From Stenopsyche tienmushanensis (lineage: Eukaryota; Arthropoda; Insecta; Trichoptera; Stenopsychidae): DNA of 64,000 nucleotides. Made by a program: the position numbers and the translations under genes. The stretch's first letter is position 1; each line of letters opens with the position of its first letter. The notes under the pieces are model-generated. The model worked only from the letters and a program-made list of their open reading frames with translations, was not told where the DNA came from and did no database searches. Below, piece by piece: positions 13,359 to 26,255 of the stretch. The stretch covers positions 372,001 through 436,000 of the forward strand of contig WACJ01000131.1 in NCBI GenBank assembly GCA_008973525.1. The letters are read 5' to 3'.

Positions 13359-13580
13359 CAAAAAGAGCACTTTTGTACATTGAGCTCGGAGCTAGACAGA
13401 GACAGAGAGAGAACGTAACGCAGTTCGGGAGACAGAGACGGAGAGCTTCCCCGCATACATCGCACGATTTTATAGATCGTTAGCCCAACTTTATCGACTA
13501 ATAATGATTTCGATTTCAAGTGTGTTATTCGTTTACGCAATGAAATGACCGAATATTGTGTGCTATCGATAGTATTTATT
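13359..13580 (+). repeat. Dispersed repeat family A, 5' part
   Basis: It carries 'gacagagacggagagctt', 'catcgcacgatt', 'cgactaataatgat' and 'cgaatattgtgtgct' in the same order as 40452-40715. Other copies of the family are at 36865-37095, 46955-47190, 16905-17065 and 51775-51985 (minus), and 38338-38445 (plus). It has no coding capacity, and the autonomous partner is unknown. Confidence 0.6.
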
Positions 13581-14954
13581 TATTTAATTGTTTCCTATTC
13601 GTCGCTGCTTGTTGAATAAGTCTTTATCCGATTATCATTTCCTTCTAAATTAGGAGCAAATTAATCGATTTATTGTGTATTGTTTATGTAAAAAAAAAAT
13701 GACATGATCTTGTATGCTATCAACAGTGCTTATTTACAATTGACTCTGCCTCGAATTGAAGATTGCAAAGAGATTATGGCATCAACGACTTCATCGATTT
13801 TAAATCTAATCATCGACTTAATTGCTAAAATATAGCAATAGAAATAAGAAGTTGAGAATGTATTCATGACTATAAGCTAGTAATTGGAGTTGGCCATTCA
13901 CTTTCCGGTTATCTACATATATTTTCATTATGTAATTCGTAAAGTAATATCAATCAGAATTGATTCATTCTCGGATTGTCGGGGTTCGAGCCTTATTCTT
14001 ATCACGTAGAAATTTGACTTGCACCAAATTTAATTACACGGGAAGAACGTTCGGTCCAAATTTAAGTTTCGGGGCGCTATATCGATTGACTAACAATGAA
14101 CCAAAGTCTTTGTTGTCCAACCGAAACAGTTAGAGATTAATGTGCCGAATTTATTCAATTTATACTCGCAACTTTCCATTTCTGCAGAATCCGCGGGAGC
14201 GAGCAATTGTATTGTTCCATTCGGATATTGGAAAAGCGAAAATGTGAGAGATATTAGCGGAAAACTTTACGTGCAAATAAATATCCAGTCTGTTTGTGTG
14301 TATATATATATATATGGCGATGTATCTCTATTTGATTTCATAAGAGATACGGTCCAAATTAAAAATTAATGCCGGATTACGAATCGAATCTGATTAGTAT
14401 GCATCGGTACATATTTACTCGCTTTATCCGATTTCGTTGCGCGCAGCAAATTGATTTAATTCGCGGATTTGACACTCAAAGCGGATAGACTGGAATTTAG
14501 TTCTCCGTAGACGAAAAAAAAAAGATTGTGCTTCTCTGGCTCAATCTCTTAATGCCCAGCGATCGTCCTTAACTCTCGGAAAATGGCGAAAAATTCGCGA
14601 AATCTCGCTGCAATGACGAAGCGCTTTTAGACTTTTTCGCGCACGTACGCTGTTCTAATAAATTGCTTACATTTCCTTTGAACATTTATTTTTTTATGAA
14701 ATTCATATTGTGATATTGATTAATCCTTTCAGTGCGCGACGCTTCTTTCGATAAACACACATAGATACTCCCGCGTATAACACGATCCGCATATTCCGTC
14801 CTATTCGAGGTTCATCGTGTCGTCATCAGATATTTAAATGCTAGTTCGAGTTGATGACCGTGTGAGCCCCCATTTTCTTATAACACCATCAATGTGGCTG
14901 ATAAAATTCCTTTTTGCTGAGACACGGACTAAAATTCGTAAAATTCCCGATTTC
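13581..14954. other. Intergenic DNA, nothing recognised
   Basis: A 'ggggttcgagcc' sequence near 13981 resembles a polymerase III B box, but no folded tRNA could be drawn. A short (TG)n(TA)n tract lies at 14297-14315. No gene was supported. Confidence 0.4.
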
Positions 14955-15345
14955 TCTACAAATTATTTATTTCCGTCGCTGCAGATGAATACTTATATAC
15001 TATAATACTTTGGTGTGATTCGTAATTATATTACGGAGGAATACAAAAATTTTGAACCCCGTATCTATTATATTTCATGTCGATATTCCCATTATTAGAG
15101 GCGAGGTGTAGTAAATACATCACCGGTAGGGAAAGTTTATATAACAATTTGAAAAACATTTACGATTAGACAATTAATGCCCCTAGGCGTCAAATAAGCT
15201 CGCCAATTAGTAGTTACGCCACTGATTCCAAGCGTCCAAATTTCGGCGGGAATGTCTCGATTTAGTAGCCTTCATCGTTTTGGTGAGGTGTATGATTTCT
15301 GTTAGATAAAAAATTTAATCCCGAATTTTTCGGAATTAAATTTAC
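14955..15345 (-). repeat. hAT-associated repeat, inverted copy 1
   Basis: Read on the minus strand it matches 25862-26255 over about 390 bp. It includes TAGTTACGCCACTG at about 15215-15228, the complement of the hAT-like terminus CAGTGGCGTAACTA seen at about 25977. Homology continues on both sides of this terminus, so a hAT-type end lies inside a larger repeat. A third short piece is at 12655-12718. Confidence 0.6.
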
Positions 15346-16904
15346 TAATCCCGGGATTCATGAGCACCTAAAACTGTCCGGGATCCCGGGATTGAATTCC
15401 CTATTCGAGCGTATAACAAATATTTTTATTTGCAGTTATTGCATTATTTTTTTTTTTAAGATATTCATTCAAACACAAACTCAAAAAAACCAAAATCACC
15501 ATTTTGAAAAAAATATGTTAATTGACCCACATAATATAAAATATGTGTTGTCTGAGGGATGGCTGAGACACAACTGACAATCAAAAAGTAAGTATAAAAA
15601 AACGACATTTTCAACTGGACAATATATTAGTATTGGGTAGATATGATTGCTGAAGGAATATAATTATTTGTTGTATTGATGTTGATGATAAATCGCTATT
15701 TAATCATCGCAGATCATATGCGTTAGCCCTACCCTCGAGCATTATATATGAAATATTAGATTATTTATTTAATAAATTAATTGTGAAATGCTTTTATGCG
15801 CGCTGAATAAATTTGCACAATATGCCACCCGGTATACATTACAGGTTTTATTCGCTTAGATATGACGCCTTGGCAGTTTTAGTCGTCGTTCCGAAACACC
15901 ACGACGCCGTTCCCGTATATTCCCTGCGTTATGATACACTTTTATGCATTCGGATTGCTATGCAATTTTGGCTCCGCGTATTGTTTCGTCTGCTCCCGAG
16001 GCATTAAAAAGACACAGATGTTAGCGTGACGTATTTATCAGCCGAGGGAATAATCCAGGCAGGGCTCGTACTTTTAAACAAGCTGTTAATTTACTTACTC
16101 TGGATGAGACGTGAAAAAATGTGTTTATTCTGGGAGACATTTTTTTAAGCAGCCGCCGTGATCATGGAGCTGAGGAAACTGGGCGCAGTGTTACTTTTCA
16201 CATAATATTATTAATTCTCAACGACAAGAAAACTCATTCATAGATCTTCTCTTACATAAAAAAATTATATTCAAATTATCTTAGTTTGTTTTAATCAAAT
16301 TTAGAAAGTATTGGGAAAACACCACATTGACACATTAAATGCGGGAAGGGCGTCTGAAATGATGCTTTTCTTTTCGTTAATCTAACTTTATCTAGAGTCT
16401 TATCTAATATTTGCCTTGTTTGGCTTGCATATCGTGAACAGTCCTTTTTCTAAACGTCTCTTTTGAGATGTATAGAACAAAATGATTTATGATAAAAAGC
16501 CAAAATAGCTACAAGCGCGATATGAGACTGACTATTGATGAGCCAAAACCTATAAAAATGAGATGTAAATTTACACAAGTATGCTTGATAAATTTGGCAT
16601 CAAGCATCAAACACCAACAAAATAATACCCAAGACATTTCTATATTATAATAAAACCAAATTCGATATCGATGTCGCTAAACAAATAACGAAAAAGTACA
16701 GCGTCAAATACAAATTCTATAGATAGCCTGTGCAGGATATTTTCAAGATCCTTTATTTTGTAGGTGTCAATAAATCAATCCTTTATTTGCCGAGGACTAT
16801 CATGAATTTCTTCTAGAAGAAAAATATATGTCAAATACGATTTTGCAAATATTCAACTCGATCGATTGACTGTGCATAATATGCAGGAATAATATTTTTC
16901 CAGT
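15346..16904. other. Intergenic DNA, nothing recognised
   Basis: Immediately downstream of the repeat are CCCGGGATT-type motifs (15348-15396), also seen near 26356, that may belong to another hAT terminus. The rest is A+T-rich sequence without a supported gene. Confidence 0.35.
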
Positions 16905-17065
16905 CCAAAATCCAATTTTCTCTCAAGACCGCGCAGCGTGAGTCAATCTTGTATATCAATAAATGAACCTCAACACTGTTGATAGCACACAATATTCGTT
17001 CATTTCTTCGCGTATACAAAAACAATACGCATGTGTATCTTCAGTTTTTGTAGCAAAATAATGCA
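16905..17065 (-). repeat. Dispersed repeat family A, copy
   Basis: It contains 'gaccgcgcagcgtgagtcaa', 'aacactgttgatagcacaca' and 'atgtgtatcttcag' in the same order as 51840-51985. It is a shorter diverged branch of the family also seen at 36865 and 46955. Confidence 0.55.
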
Positions 17066-19789
17066 TTTGTTTGCAAATTTGGGTTGTCTCGAGTCGCGGG
17101 GTAGTCTGGGGTCCGGAGACACCCGTGTGCCTCTTATCTTAGCCTGAAGGGCTTCGACGAGAAGGACCGGGGCGTCCGTTCCTCAGTAGCGATGGGGCTC
17201 CGCAGCCCCGAGACGGACTCGCAGCTAACGCGACGGAAATCCGTATTTTACTTTATTTAGGTGTGATTATCTCCAATCGCTCATTCGACCACACCGAATA
17301 GGAGAAATCCTCAAAAATAGAGGGAAACAATTAAAACATTTATGAACTTTTAATACTCATTTTTTTACCATTGGTGATAAGGCGACGATCACGAGGCATA
17401 AGCTTCCAGATCATGCGATTGTAATGCGAAATTAACACATGGCGGCAAATTAAGTTTGCGCGTCAACAATTAACACGAACAGTCTTCAAAGCTCCCCAGA
17501 AATAATAGATAAAGTTGCCACCTATATTTTTTTATTGGGATTCGATAATGTGCATATCCAATGATTTTCTTCGGGAATTTTTAATACAGTAGATAAACAT
17601 TTAGGAAATGTATTATCTGCAATATGATTATCCTGAATTGCTTGGATGAAAAAGCATTTATAGTAACTGCGATAGGAAATTCTTGGCTAAGAAGGCCCTG
17701 TTAATTGGATCAGATTCTTGGTCGTTCATGAGCGCAAGTTCAGGAATATCTTCATCGTATAGGTAAATTAAACCAACAGTGATTCCCCATGAATTGTCGC
17801 TCCAGAACATCGAATATTGATTACGAATAATATAAAAACTGGATATTTCATCAAGAAAAATTAATTAAACCCTCTGATTTACATTTCTTTTATTACATTA
17901 CATTTTTATGCAGTGGGTTTTACCGAGTCGATGATCGTTCGATAGTTTGGCATTTCTTCGCAATTTTCTTTGCTGTTTGTGCAAATTCTCGCTTCAATTT
18001 GCTATCGATAATACGGAGACGATTATATTAGCAAAAAGGACATACAAAGTTTATAGACTAAATAAATCCTTTAAAGTGAGGACCATAAAGCGAGCGACGT
18101 ACTCGGGGAAAAAAGATGAATAGATGAACGATGAATGGAAAGTCTCGGAGAAAACGTTCTGGAAGACCGATGCGAAGAGTGGAGACGAATAAAGATAGAT
18201 TCCCGGCGTGATGAATGCCTTCAAACCAGATAAGAAAATTATTTGAAAATTCGCTCTCTATACGTATAAGACTTCGCTATGGAACACAAACCCTTTAATG
18301 GGGAATTCGAGTTCATTGCACCGAGCCAAAAGTCATTTAATTTTTCCACTCAAATTTAGCAGTTCTTCAGTAGCATTTCCTCCATGTCTACCCTTCGAAT
18401 CCTTCGCTTCGACGAGAGTCGCCTAACAAGCGTTTAGTAAAGTCTGACGTGTGACAACTCTAATAATACACCTCCTAATGAAATATTGTTGATTTAACAG
18501 AGTTGATCTTTGACGACGTCTTTCGATTCTTGGAACACATTATAAAAGACTTTCTGCTTCGAACGGGATGACAAATTTCACAAATAGAACGTCCTTACAT
18601 AGGCGATCTTGCGTCGAAATCCATTTCTGTCTTGTGTATTTTTTTTTTTTGGGAGCTTTTTTTGTGCCTTTCGCCGTCTTGCTCATTTGCATTTTAACGA
18701 CGCTAATATGTAAACAAGGGCTTAATTGCAGCATAAAAACTTTTTACACAACCTTGCACTTTTATTTATGCATTATGGTGCCTGCACATTACAGGTGCAT
18801 TTATGCAGCTCGCCATGTAAATATATAAGGTAGTGAGCTTTTCAAGGTTTGTGCTAGCAAATGAGCTTGAAAGAAAATGCATTTAATAAGCTTCGCGGCG
18901 ATAAACTTTGTGAATATGTTTTAATGGAGAATTTTCATGCATAGAGCTTTTAACTGTTTGTATTAATATAAAGGGAAATCTGGGATGCTTTTGGAATTCG
19001 TTTTACGTCATTGCCGCTTTAAGCCTCGCCATCGCATTACGTTGTTATAAGTCTTATGACTGCATTTTCATAAATTGAGTAAATTTATTCGTTATTTTCT
19101 TTTGAATAGCTCTTAGAATTACTAACATTTTGCTAAAAGCTTCGTTAATTTTGTTCAACTGTCAAGCTCGCATTACGCAAATTATTCAAGTCATGCGATT
19201 AATAATTTAATGAATTATCTTATATGTATAGTAACAAAAATAATACCATCCTTATGCGGAAGAATTATCACACATTGTCTTTGGGTTGGGTTGACTTTGA
19301 AGTTCTTATATAACAGAAATAAGCTGTAAACGATAGAAATAATGATTTCCTTCAGGAACCCCATTTTGGAACTTCATGTCATAATTAGTCTTACGATTCG
19401 AGTGCTATTCACCATTTGCACTCAAAAAGTGACTCTCACTCACCATATGATTTAATGCCGCAACTCAAGAAGCGACCCTCGTTCACCACTCGGTTTGATG
19501 CAGAAACATGATGCATTGCAATAACTCTTTACGTTTACTTCTTCTGAAGCAATTTTCTACGCTCTTCTGTATAATTTTATGAATATATCTTATGACATCC
19601 CTTCAAAGAGATATAAGATTTTCCTATCTGAAATTAGTCCGCAACTACAAACCGGACTGCATGCTCGGCACTAGTTTGAAATTTGACAGTCGTGGCAGAA
19701 AGACTATTAAGTTTTTGATCCCTGTAAGCATTGAACAGGAGTTAGGAAGGATTGTAAAGTCTGTTTTCAAAGAAACAAAGCCATCGCAC
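17066..19789. other. Intergenic DNA with one short G+C-rich tract
   Basis: Positions 17085-17235 are unusually G+C-rich and contain CTCCGCAGCCCCGAGACGGA-like sequence, probably a foreign repeat fragment of unknown family. Two diverged 43-bp units lie in tandem at 19421-19463 and 19464-19506. No gene was supported. The overlapping open frames at 18540-18828 occur on both strands and look like chance. Confidence 0.4.
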
Positions 19790-20041
19790 AACATGGAAAA
19801 TCGCACAAAAAGAAATCGCACAAAAAAAGCTATGACTTACATAGAAAAAGTGAAGATGCGCTCCATGGATTTTAAAAACAGCATAACTTTGAAACAGCTA
19901 TTTAAAATATATCCAAAATCGCACAAAAAAGTAATTAATAAAGACAATTAAAAAATAACATTTTTGCTAACATTTAAAGGACGTCTTGCATCATTGGTAA
20001 AATTTTAAGGATGTCTGACATCTGGCATTTTAAATGCCAGA
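19790..20041 (+). repeat. Tigger-like element type 2, copy 1
   Basis: It matches the reverse complement of 22247-22490 at high identity, from 'aaagctatgacttacatag' through 'cgtcttgcatcattggtaaa'. Repeated 'aaatcgcacaaaaa' motifs resemble the sub-terminal 'cgcataaaaa' tracts of the Tigger-type copies at 2833 and 5584. The copy ends in a 10-bp-stem hairpin (TCTGGCATTT and complement, 20021-20041) where homology with the partner stops. Confidence 0.55.
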
Positions 20042-20430
20042 CATCCACAAGAGAAATGATAATTATTTTAATTACAGAACTATGATCGCTGTATGATAAT
20101 TTTTCATTGCGATTTTCGATATGACTCAAAATTGCTTTATTCTTCGGAAGAAATATTATACTCAGTGTCAATGTCATCATTGTTCTGTGTAGATTTTTTT
20201 CCCAACAATATAATACATAATTAGTAAAGATGCCACTATAGTCTCTAGTTCAAATTTTTTTTTACAAATATTGGTTGTTGTTGTAGTTAGTGTTGATGAT
20301 TTATTTCATATTTTATTCAAAATATCTCAATGTGCACTTTTTATGAAATTAAAAAATAGAAAAAAATTGCTTTAAAAAAAACCGCATAACTTCGAAATCG
20401 CACAAAAAAAGTCGCACAAAAAGAGGTTTT
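20042..20430. repeat. Continuation with Tigger-like terminal tracts
   Basis: 'aaccgcataacttcgaaatc' with repeated 'cgcacaaaaa' at 20375-20425 resembles the right sub-terminal region of the Tigger-type family, suggesting that 19790-20430 is one decayed element or two nested ones. The end sequence 'ggtacttggcccg' is a poor match to the CACTTGGGTC terminus. Confidence 0.4.
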
Positions 20431-22246
20431 AGGGTACTTGGCCCGAGAAATAGGGCATGCATCTTGACAATTGTTTTATGAAATAACACATACATCAAAA
20501 TTACATTGACTAGTATTTAAGGAATTATATTCATAAAGGTATAAAGATATAATGATTTTAAGTTAGAAGTAATAAATTCGCCAATAGTTCTGCGAAACGT
20601 CTCGAGTTGCTGGCTCGCCACGCGAAAAAGGGTATCGAGTGCAAAGGGTCAAATCAAAATAAAAAGCTCCTTTCTAAAAAAATAAGGTATTGTAGCATGC
20701 GACGCTCTTCTGACGTATCTTTGTCGCTGCGACTTGATGGTCGCGTTGTTCGTATGCGAACCCGCGGTTGAGAGAATCTCGGTACAATGGCGATCACGGC
20801 GTAATCCGTAGCAATGGTCCCGACTCACGAGTCGGCTGCGATAAACGACGGAACACGTTTATGATTTAATTCGCTCGGTGATAGAGGTCGAAATGAAGCA
20901 GGGAAATAAAATGTCGAGCAATCGACACAACGTATTTATTCTGTTGATCGAAGAGGTCCTTCTCCGTCGAGGTTTGCTATTTTGACAGTCTGCTGCTGTT
21001 TTGATAATTTGCCGTTGATGTGATGACACCTCATGGGGGGTCGGTAATAATGTCATCGTCTGGATATCACTATCCTTTGAAGAAATCTATTCTTGAAAAT
21101 AGAAAATCCGAAATCGATAGACTTGCAGTTTTTCCAGGATTTTCTTCCATGTTACAGTATAAATTCTGAACCACGCAAAATATCATCATAGTTTCACTGG
21201 TGTCAGAAGTAGCATCTTTGAGTTTTTTTATATGCAGGACAAAGTTAAATGACAAAGTTAAATGTGAAGCAGAATAAGATTCACTTTAGGTGATTAAGCA
21301 ATAGGTTTATTTTATAAATCCATACAAAATTAGCACAGCTATTTTCTTATTCGCTGTGATTAACACCTCATTAAAATAACTTAGTTACTTCCCTTGGAGG
21401 GATTAATACATTTATAGCCAGACTAAGTGTTACTATTTACACGCGGTTTGACAGCCACAGCGCAGTAAAATTTGTAACACTTGGTTTGATACTTGACGCA
21501 TATTATCATTGTTTAAAGCGCCTTTATTAACGATTGTGTATTTAAATTCCTTGCTCCGCGAGCGATAAAAGTATGATTGATGTGTTTCGTCTGAATATAT
21601 TCATGCGGTCGAACATTTATAGAATTTCAATAGAGCCAGACATTCAAATTTATCGTTTGAATATGAAATCGTACGGTGAATAATGAATTAAAATGTGCAA
21701 TTTAAAATTTCCACAGCTTTTTGTTTTAATTACTATTCAAAAACGGAAAAAAAAGTATGCAAATGATCTTATGGCTGTTTGCTTTGTTCGCCGGTGTTTT
21801 ATAAATGTTAAGAGTGCCCAGCCATTATATTAATTTGATGAATCCTTTTGTATTGGAACAAAAACTCGAAATCTCCATTTGGTCGAGGATGGAGGGGTGT
21901 CTTTCTTTTCATCCCCTTTTCACATGGCATACTGCGAATTATGATATTTACGGCATGTATGACGTCCCGAAAAGCGAATAGCAGGTATGCAGTGTCCAAT
22001 GTTCCTCGTCATATCCGGCCATTGTTAATTCATCCATTAATCAACGCGTCGTACGGAAGTACTGTGGAATAAAGAAGCCGCTATGTCCTAATATAAATTA
22101 ATGACTGAGCATTGGCCAAATATTTACATATTCATACGACTCAAATGGCGAAAGGGGATGTGCATATGAGGATGCAAGGAATATGTACAGATCGGGATCC
22201 ATATGCGTTACACCTGGGGCGCCAAACTTTATTTGTGATTAAAATA
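20431..22246. other. Intergenic DNA, nothing recognised
   Basis: A+T-rich sequence without recognised genes or repeats. The short block 20700-20860 is less A+T-rich, with no identifiable content. Confidence 0.4.
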
Positions 22247-22490
22247 ATGTCAGACATCCTTAAAATTTTACCAATGATGCAAGACGTCCTTTAAATATTA
22301 CCAAAAATGTTATTTTTTGATTGCCTTATTGTTTTCCTGTTTTTTTTATGCGATTTTGGATATATTTTATATAGCTGTTTCAAAGTTATGCGGTTTTTAA
22401 AATCGATGGAACGCATCTTCACTTTATCTATGTAAGTCATAGCTTTTGTTGTGCCTTTTCGCTGAATGCATCTACCGCACAAAAATAGGT
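22247..22490 (-). repeat. Tigger-like element type 2, copy 2 (inverted)
   Basis: This is the inverted partner of 19790-20041, about 2.2 kb away. Four of the five differences counted over the shared 89-bp core would change an amino acid, so the apparent shared peptide is not under protein selection. The end near 22490 reads 'aataggtttaagtgaata', a decayed version of the CACTTGGGTC terminus. Confidence 0.55.
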
Positions 22491-23737
22491 TTAAGTGAAT
22501 AAGCTCATAGACATTGAAACTTTATATAAAATATGACTTAGACAAATCACCAATCTTTCGCTTCGTTTTTTCTGGTGCCCATCCATCCTACAATATCTCT
22601 TTATCAAGTCAGGGTGCAGCCCGAGAAGGCCGATCACCATTGAGGACCCCCGTACTATGTTACAATACACTTAATACTTTTATTCTTGATCAGTGGTACT
22701 CAATCTCGTCCCTGTCGCTCAATAGTGGGCGTTTATGTTTCCATGGTGGGCGGTAGGGGTTTTATCATGTTGTTACATCTATGAAAGAAGATGTATCCTC
22801 AAAGGAGATTGAATGATTTAATAGCCATCATAGCAAATTTAAATTGGATATGTAAAAACGACTTTAACACAATTTCGGCGGGCTATTTGTGCGGACCGCA
22901 TATTATCTAGCGCGCACATAAAATACGCATAACTTTCTAAGTTTTAAACATATCTTAATATTTTTTTTAAATTTGTATTCACCAATACTTGTAGATTACA
23001 CTCATAAGCACCAACACACAAAAAAATATATTTACACTCTTAAAACACTTGAGATATTTTGAGCTTGAATTTGGATGACTAAATGTTTCCAAGAAGAAAT
23101 AGATATGATAAAAAAGTATATTTGATTTCGATAGTGCTGGATGTGAAAACCTATGACAAAATCAAAGAAAACGTCTCCATTATATTCGAATATCTGAAAA
23201 ATGATATTCAATCTATTGATATATTTCTCTAGCTCATATCTTGTAGAATGAGGCTTTAGTGCTGTTGATCATAATCGTGTTTGTTCCTTATGAAAATTGA
23301 ATTAGATATTAAATATTCAGATCCACAGAACCATCCTTAAGTCTCCTTATAGCCTCAATAATAATTGATTAAATGTAATTTCAATAAACCGATTTTTTCA
23401 GTGTTTAATGAAAAAAAATTCATAATCTCCTATGAAATATTATTAGATACATAAAAGAATCTGGATCAAAGCTATTATTGATATGAACCATGCACATGAA
23501 TTTAAGATCCATTTTATAGATCAATAATCATAAATTTATTGATGTTGAATTTCTTAGTTTTCAAAAACATTTTTTAAAAAGTTTTTCAGCTAATGATTTA
23601 AAATATGAGATCTGTGATTCTCGTGTATTATTATCCTTATTTTTATGCTATGCCGATATTTTTCAAACGTCTTTGTCTTATGCTTTAAAATATCGATTCT
23701 AATATCCCTATTATTATAGCCATTTTCTTCTTTAATA
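22491..23737. other. Intergenic DNA, possible hAT terminus
   Basis: CAGTGGTACTCAATCTCGTC near 22691 resembles a hAT terminal repeat (CAGTGGTTCTCAA-type), followed by 'gtgggcggtaggg'. No matching right end was found. The remainder is very A+T-rich and empty of recognisable features. Confidence 0.35.
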
Positions 23738-24534
23738 TTAGGTCGAGTCATAAATAATTGCCGATTTTTTTTCAAACATTTATTTAGCTTTAACAAAAGT
23801 AATATTACTCTATTATATATTCACCATTATTAGTGATAACTTTCTCCCATTTTACTGGTAACTTATCTAAATCCTATTCATACAATTTAGCGGGCTTAGA
23901 TGAAAATAAATGTTCAATAGTGTAATTCACTTCCTCATCATTTTGTTTTTTTTTTCCATTTAAAAATTCTGCAAAGAATAGAAGAGGACATATTTTTTTC
24001 TTTCTCCATGAATATTGGCTTTAAAATCCGGTAAAGGTACTTTATCTTTCTTTGCTTAATCCCAATTTGATAACCTTTCCCAATTATTCCAAGTATCGGC
24101 AAATAGTTGATTGTGACGTATTTAGCTTCCCTGATAATTACGTTGTTGATCGACCTAGATTTTGGTCCATTAATACCTTTTAAATGTCTTCATCACAGTT
24201 GGAAGGGCGACCCGCCCTTGGTTCATCTTCCAGGGTCTCATCTCCCGAGCGAAATTTTAAAAACTAAATTCTTACCGTCCACTCATTGCTCTTTCATCGT
24301 TATATCGCATATTTTTTAGCCGTAGCCATACCACTGTTGCCTTGTTTAAACTTTTTTTCATTTTACAGGTTAAAAAATACTATAACATAAGATGTACCAC
24401 GGATAATTATTGTCCAAAGACTCATATTCATTTAATAATACCCTATATTCATCCATACGGATGACTCATCAAGGGCAAAATCTAATAATTATATCGACTT
24501 ATTTTCGCCGGCAACTATTTATGACTCAATCTAA
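23738..24534 (-). mobile_element. Mariner element with both ends, internally deleted
   Basis: This 797-bp element is flanked by TA on both sides. Its terminal inverted repeats of about 26 bp are TTAGGTCGAGTCATAAATAA at 23738 and its complement ending 24534 (TTATGACTC then AATCTAA), with two or three mismatches. The minus strand keeps both ends of a transposase. Near 24260 it reads GDETLEDEPRAGRPSNCDED, the classical mariner N-terminal linker, followed by a degenerate helix-turn-helix (SQSTICRYLE then LGKVIKLG). The C-terminus near 23840-23930 reads LPVKWEKVITNNGEYI, followed by a stop. The catalytic core is mostly deleted, with stops and frameshifts. Confidence 0.85.
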
Positions 24535-25861
24535 TATTGAGATAATTTAGTTAGAATCTTTTAAAAATCGCTATTATAATATTGAATTTTGTAGAAAGTT
24601 CAATTATATACAAAGAATAATGACTAATATCTAAACCAGTTACTCATTTTTGAAGGGATTTAATGAATTTAGTACTGAAAGCGTTGGAATTTTATCGGAT
24701 TGGAATAAAATTGGTTCTTTTAGCCAACTATGGTTGAAACGCGATCGCTTCCAATTAAGCTCGATCAATGGATATTTTTGAGTCAATTAAATTTCGAATT
24801 TAGATGGCTGCGGACACATCTGCAATGGACAAGTCCATTACCTGTTGCTTTGATTGAAAATACCCCCAACCGCACCCCCATGCATAAAAAATACACCCGG
24901 AACACTAATTTGTGGCTTTTATTCCGTGCCCATTAATCACGCTTTAGTGCATTTCAACCGTTTATTTTCTAACCGCATTTTTGACAGTGCTTATTCAGAG
25001 GATCAACATTGCATACTTCGACATCGAACAATATGCCGCAGTAGAAATCACATCGTTAACTGGCATGTGCAATTATCCCAGTCGACAATGGGACGATTCC
25101 CGGCATAGCTCGTGGGTATTTAGGACACGTTGTAAACAAGCATCCAAGACTCACAAAGCAGTTCCTTCGGAATCGTGTCACGAAGACAAATATTCAAATG
25201 GAACTGTCTTCGGCTCCGAGTGCATACTTGAAATGCAAAATTTGCCATCCGAAGAAAAAAACTGGAGCGAAATTCTCCATAATCCGTAATCCGACTACGT
25301 ATTGTTTTGGGACGCTCGGGATCGCTTTATGCGACTTTGCAAAGAAAACTGGATCATCAAAGATGTGATAGTACATATGACAATTTCAGATTATGGATAT
25401 TTTATGTATGGGATTGATAGGATCAATGAAATGGCATTTGAATGGTAAAAATACTAGCATTTCTGCTATACATCGAAAAAATGATTTAACTCTTTTTAAC
25501 AACCATCAATTCTTCTTGATCATCTCTCACAGTATTCTTAGAGCTTTCATTGTGTATTTTTATTAAATGAATTTCTCAGTAAGTCGCTATTAATTGCCAT
25601 TATCTTTAATTAAATGACTCAAATGTCGTCTCGGATCAAATTCAGTTAATTGACTGTGAACCTGTAATTAAGCCTTGTAATTAAGAAAATGCAACAGTAA
25701 TGTCTTTTAATCCTCCATTTTATTGAATGAAAACTTCTTTAATATGTTCTTTAATAAGGACTTACATTAGATTCAGACTCGAATATGGAATATGAATACG
25801 ATTATGACTGATAGCTCATCATCGGCTAACTTATATCGGCTAAACCAAAGATTTAGTAAAA
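24535..25861. other. Intergenic DNA, nothing recognised
   Basis: The block 24840-25330 has several overlapping open frames (24854-25108, 24981-25289 plus, 25194-25376 minus) and is slightly less A+T-rich. No domain, splice structure or repeat partner was recognised. Confidence 0.4.
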
Positions 25862-26255
25862 GAAATACCGAAAAATTCGGAATTAAAATTTTTATCTAAC
25901 AGAAATCGTACATCTCACCAGAACGATAAAGGTTACTAAATCAAGACATTCCCGCTGAAATCTGGACGCTTAGAAACAGTGGCGTAACTACTAATTGGTG
26001 AGCTTTGGCGACGCCTAGGCGCAGTAAATGTCTAATCTATATACAGTACATATGTTTTTCAAATTGTTATATTAACCTTACCGGTGATGTATTTACTACA
26101 CCTCGCCTCTAACAATGGGAATATCGATATGAAATATAATAGATACGGGGTTCAGAATTTTTGTATTCCTCCGTAATATAATTACGAATCACATCAAAGT
26201 ATTATAGTATATAAGTATTCATCTGCAGCGACGGAAATAAATAATTTGTCGGGAA
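25862..26255 (+). repeat. hAT-associated repeat, inverted copy 2
   Basis: This is the partner of 14955-15345, about 10.5 kb away in inverted orientation. CAGTGGCGTAACTACTAATT near 25977 has the CAGTG start typical of hAT terminal repeats. The flanking parts (for example 'tctaacagaaatcgtac' and 'gaatcacatcaaagtatta') are shared with the partner as well. Confidence 0.6.

Noticed and set aside
13970..14060. tRNA or SINE around 'ggggttcgagcc'
   Set aside because: Only a B-box-like motif was found, with no A box at the right distance and no partner copy.
19592..19951. 119-codon open frame
   Set aside because: Its second half is repeat sequence shared with 22247-22490. Substitutions between copies are mainly non-synonymous.
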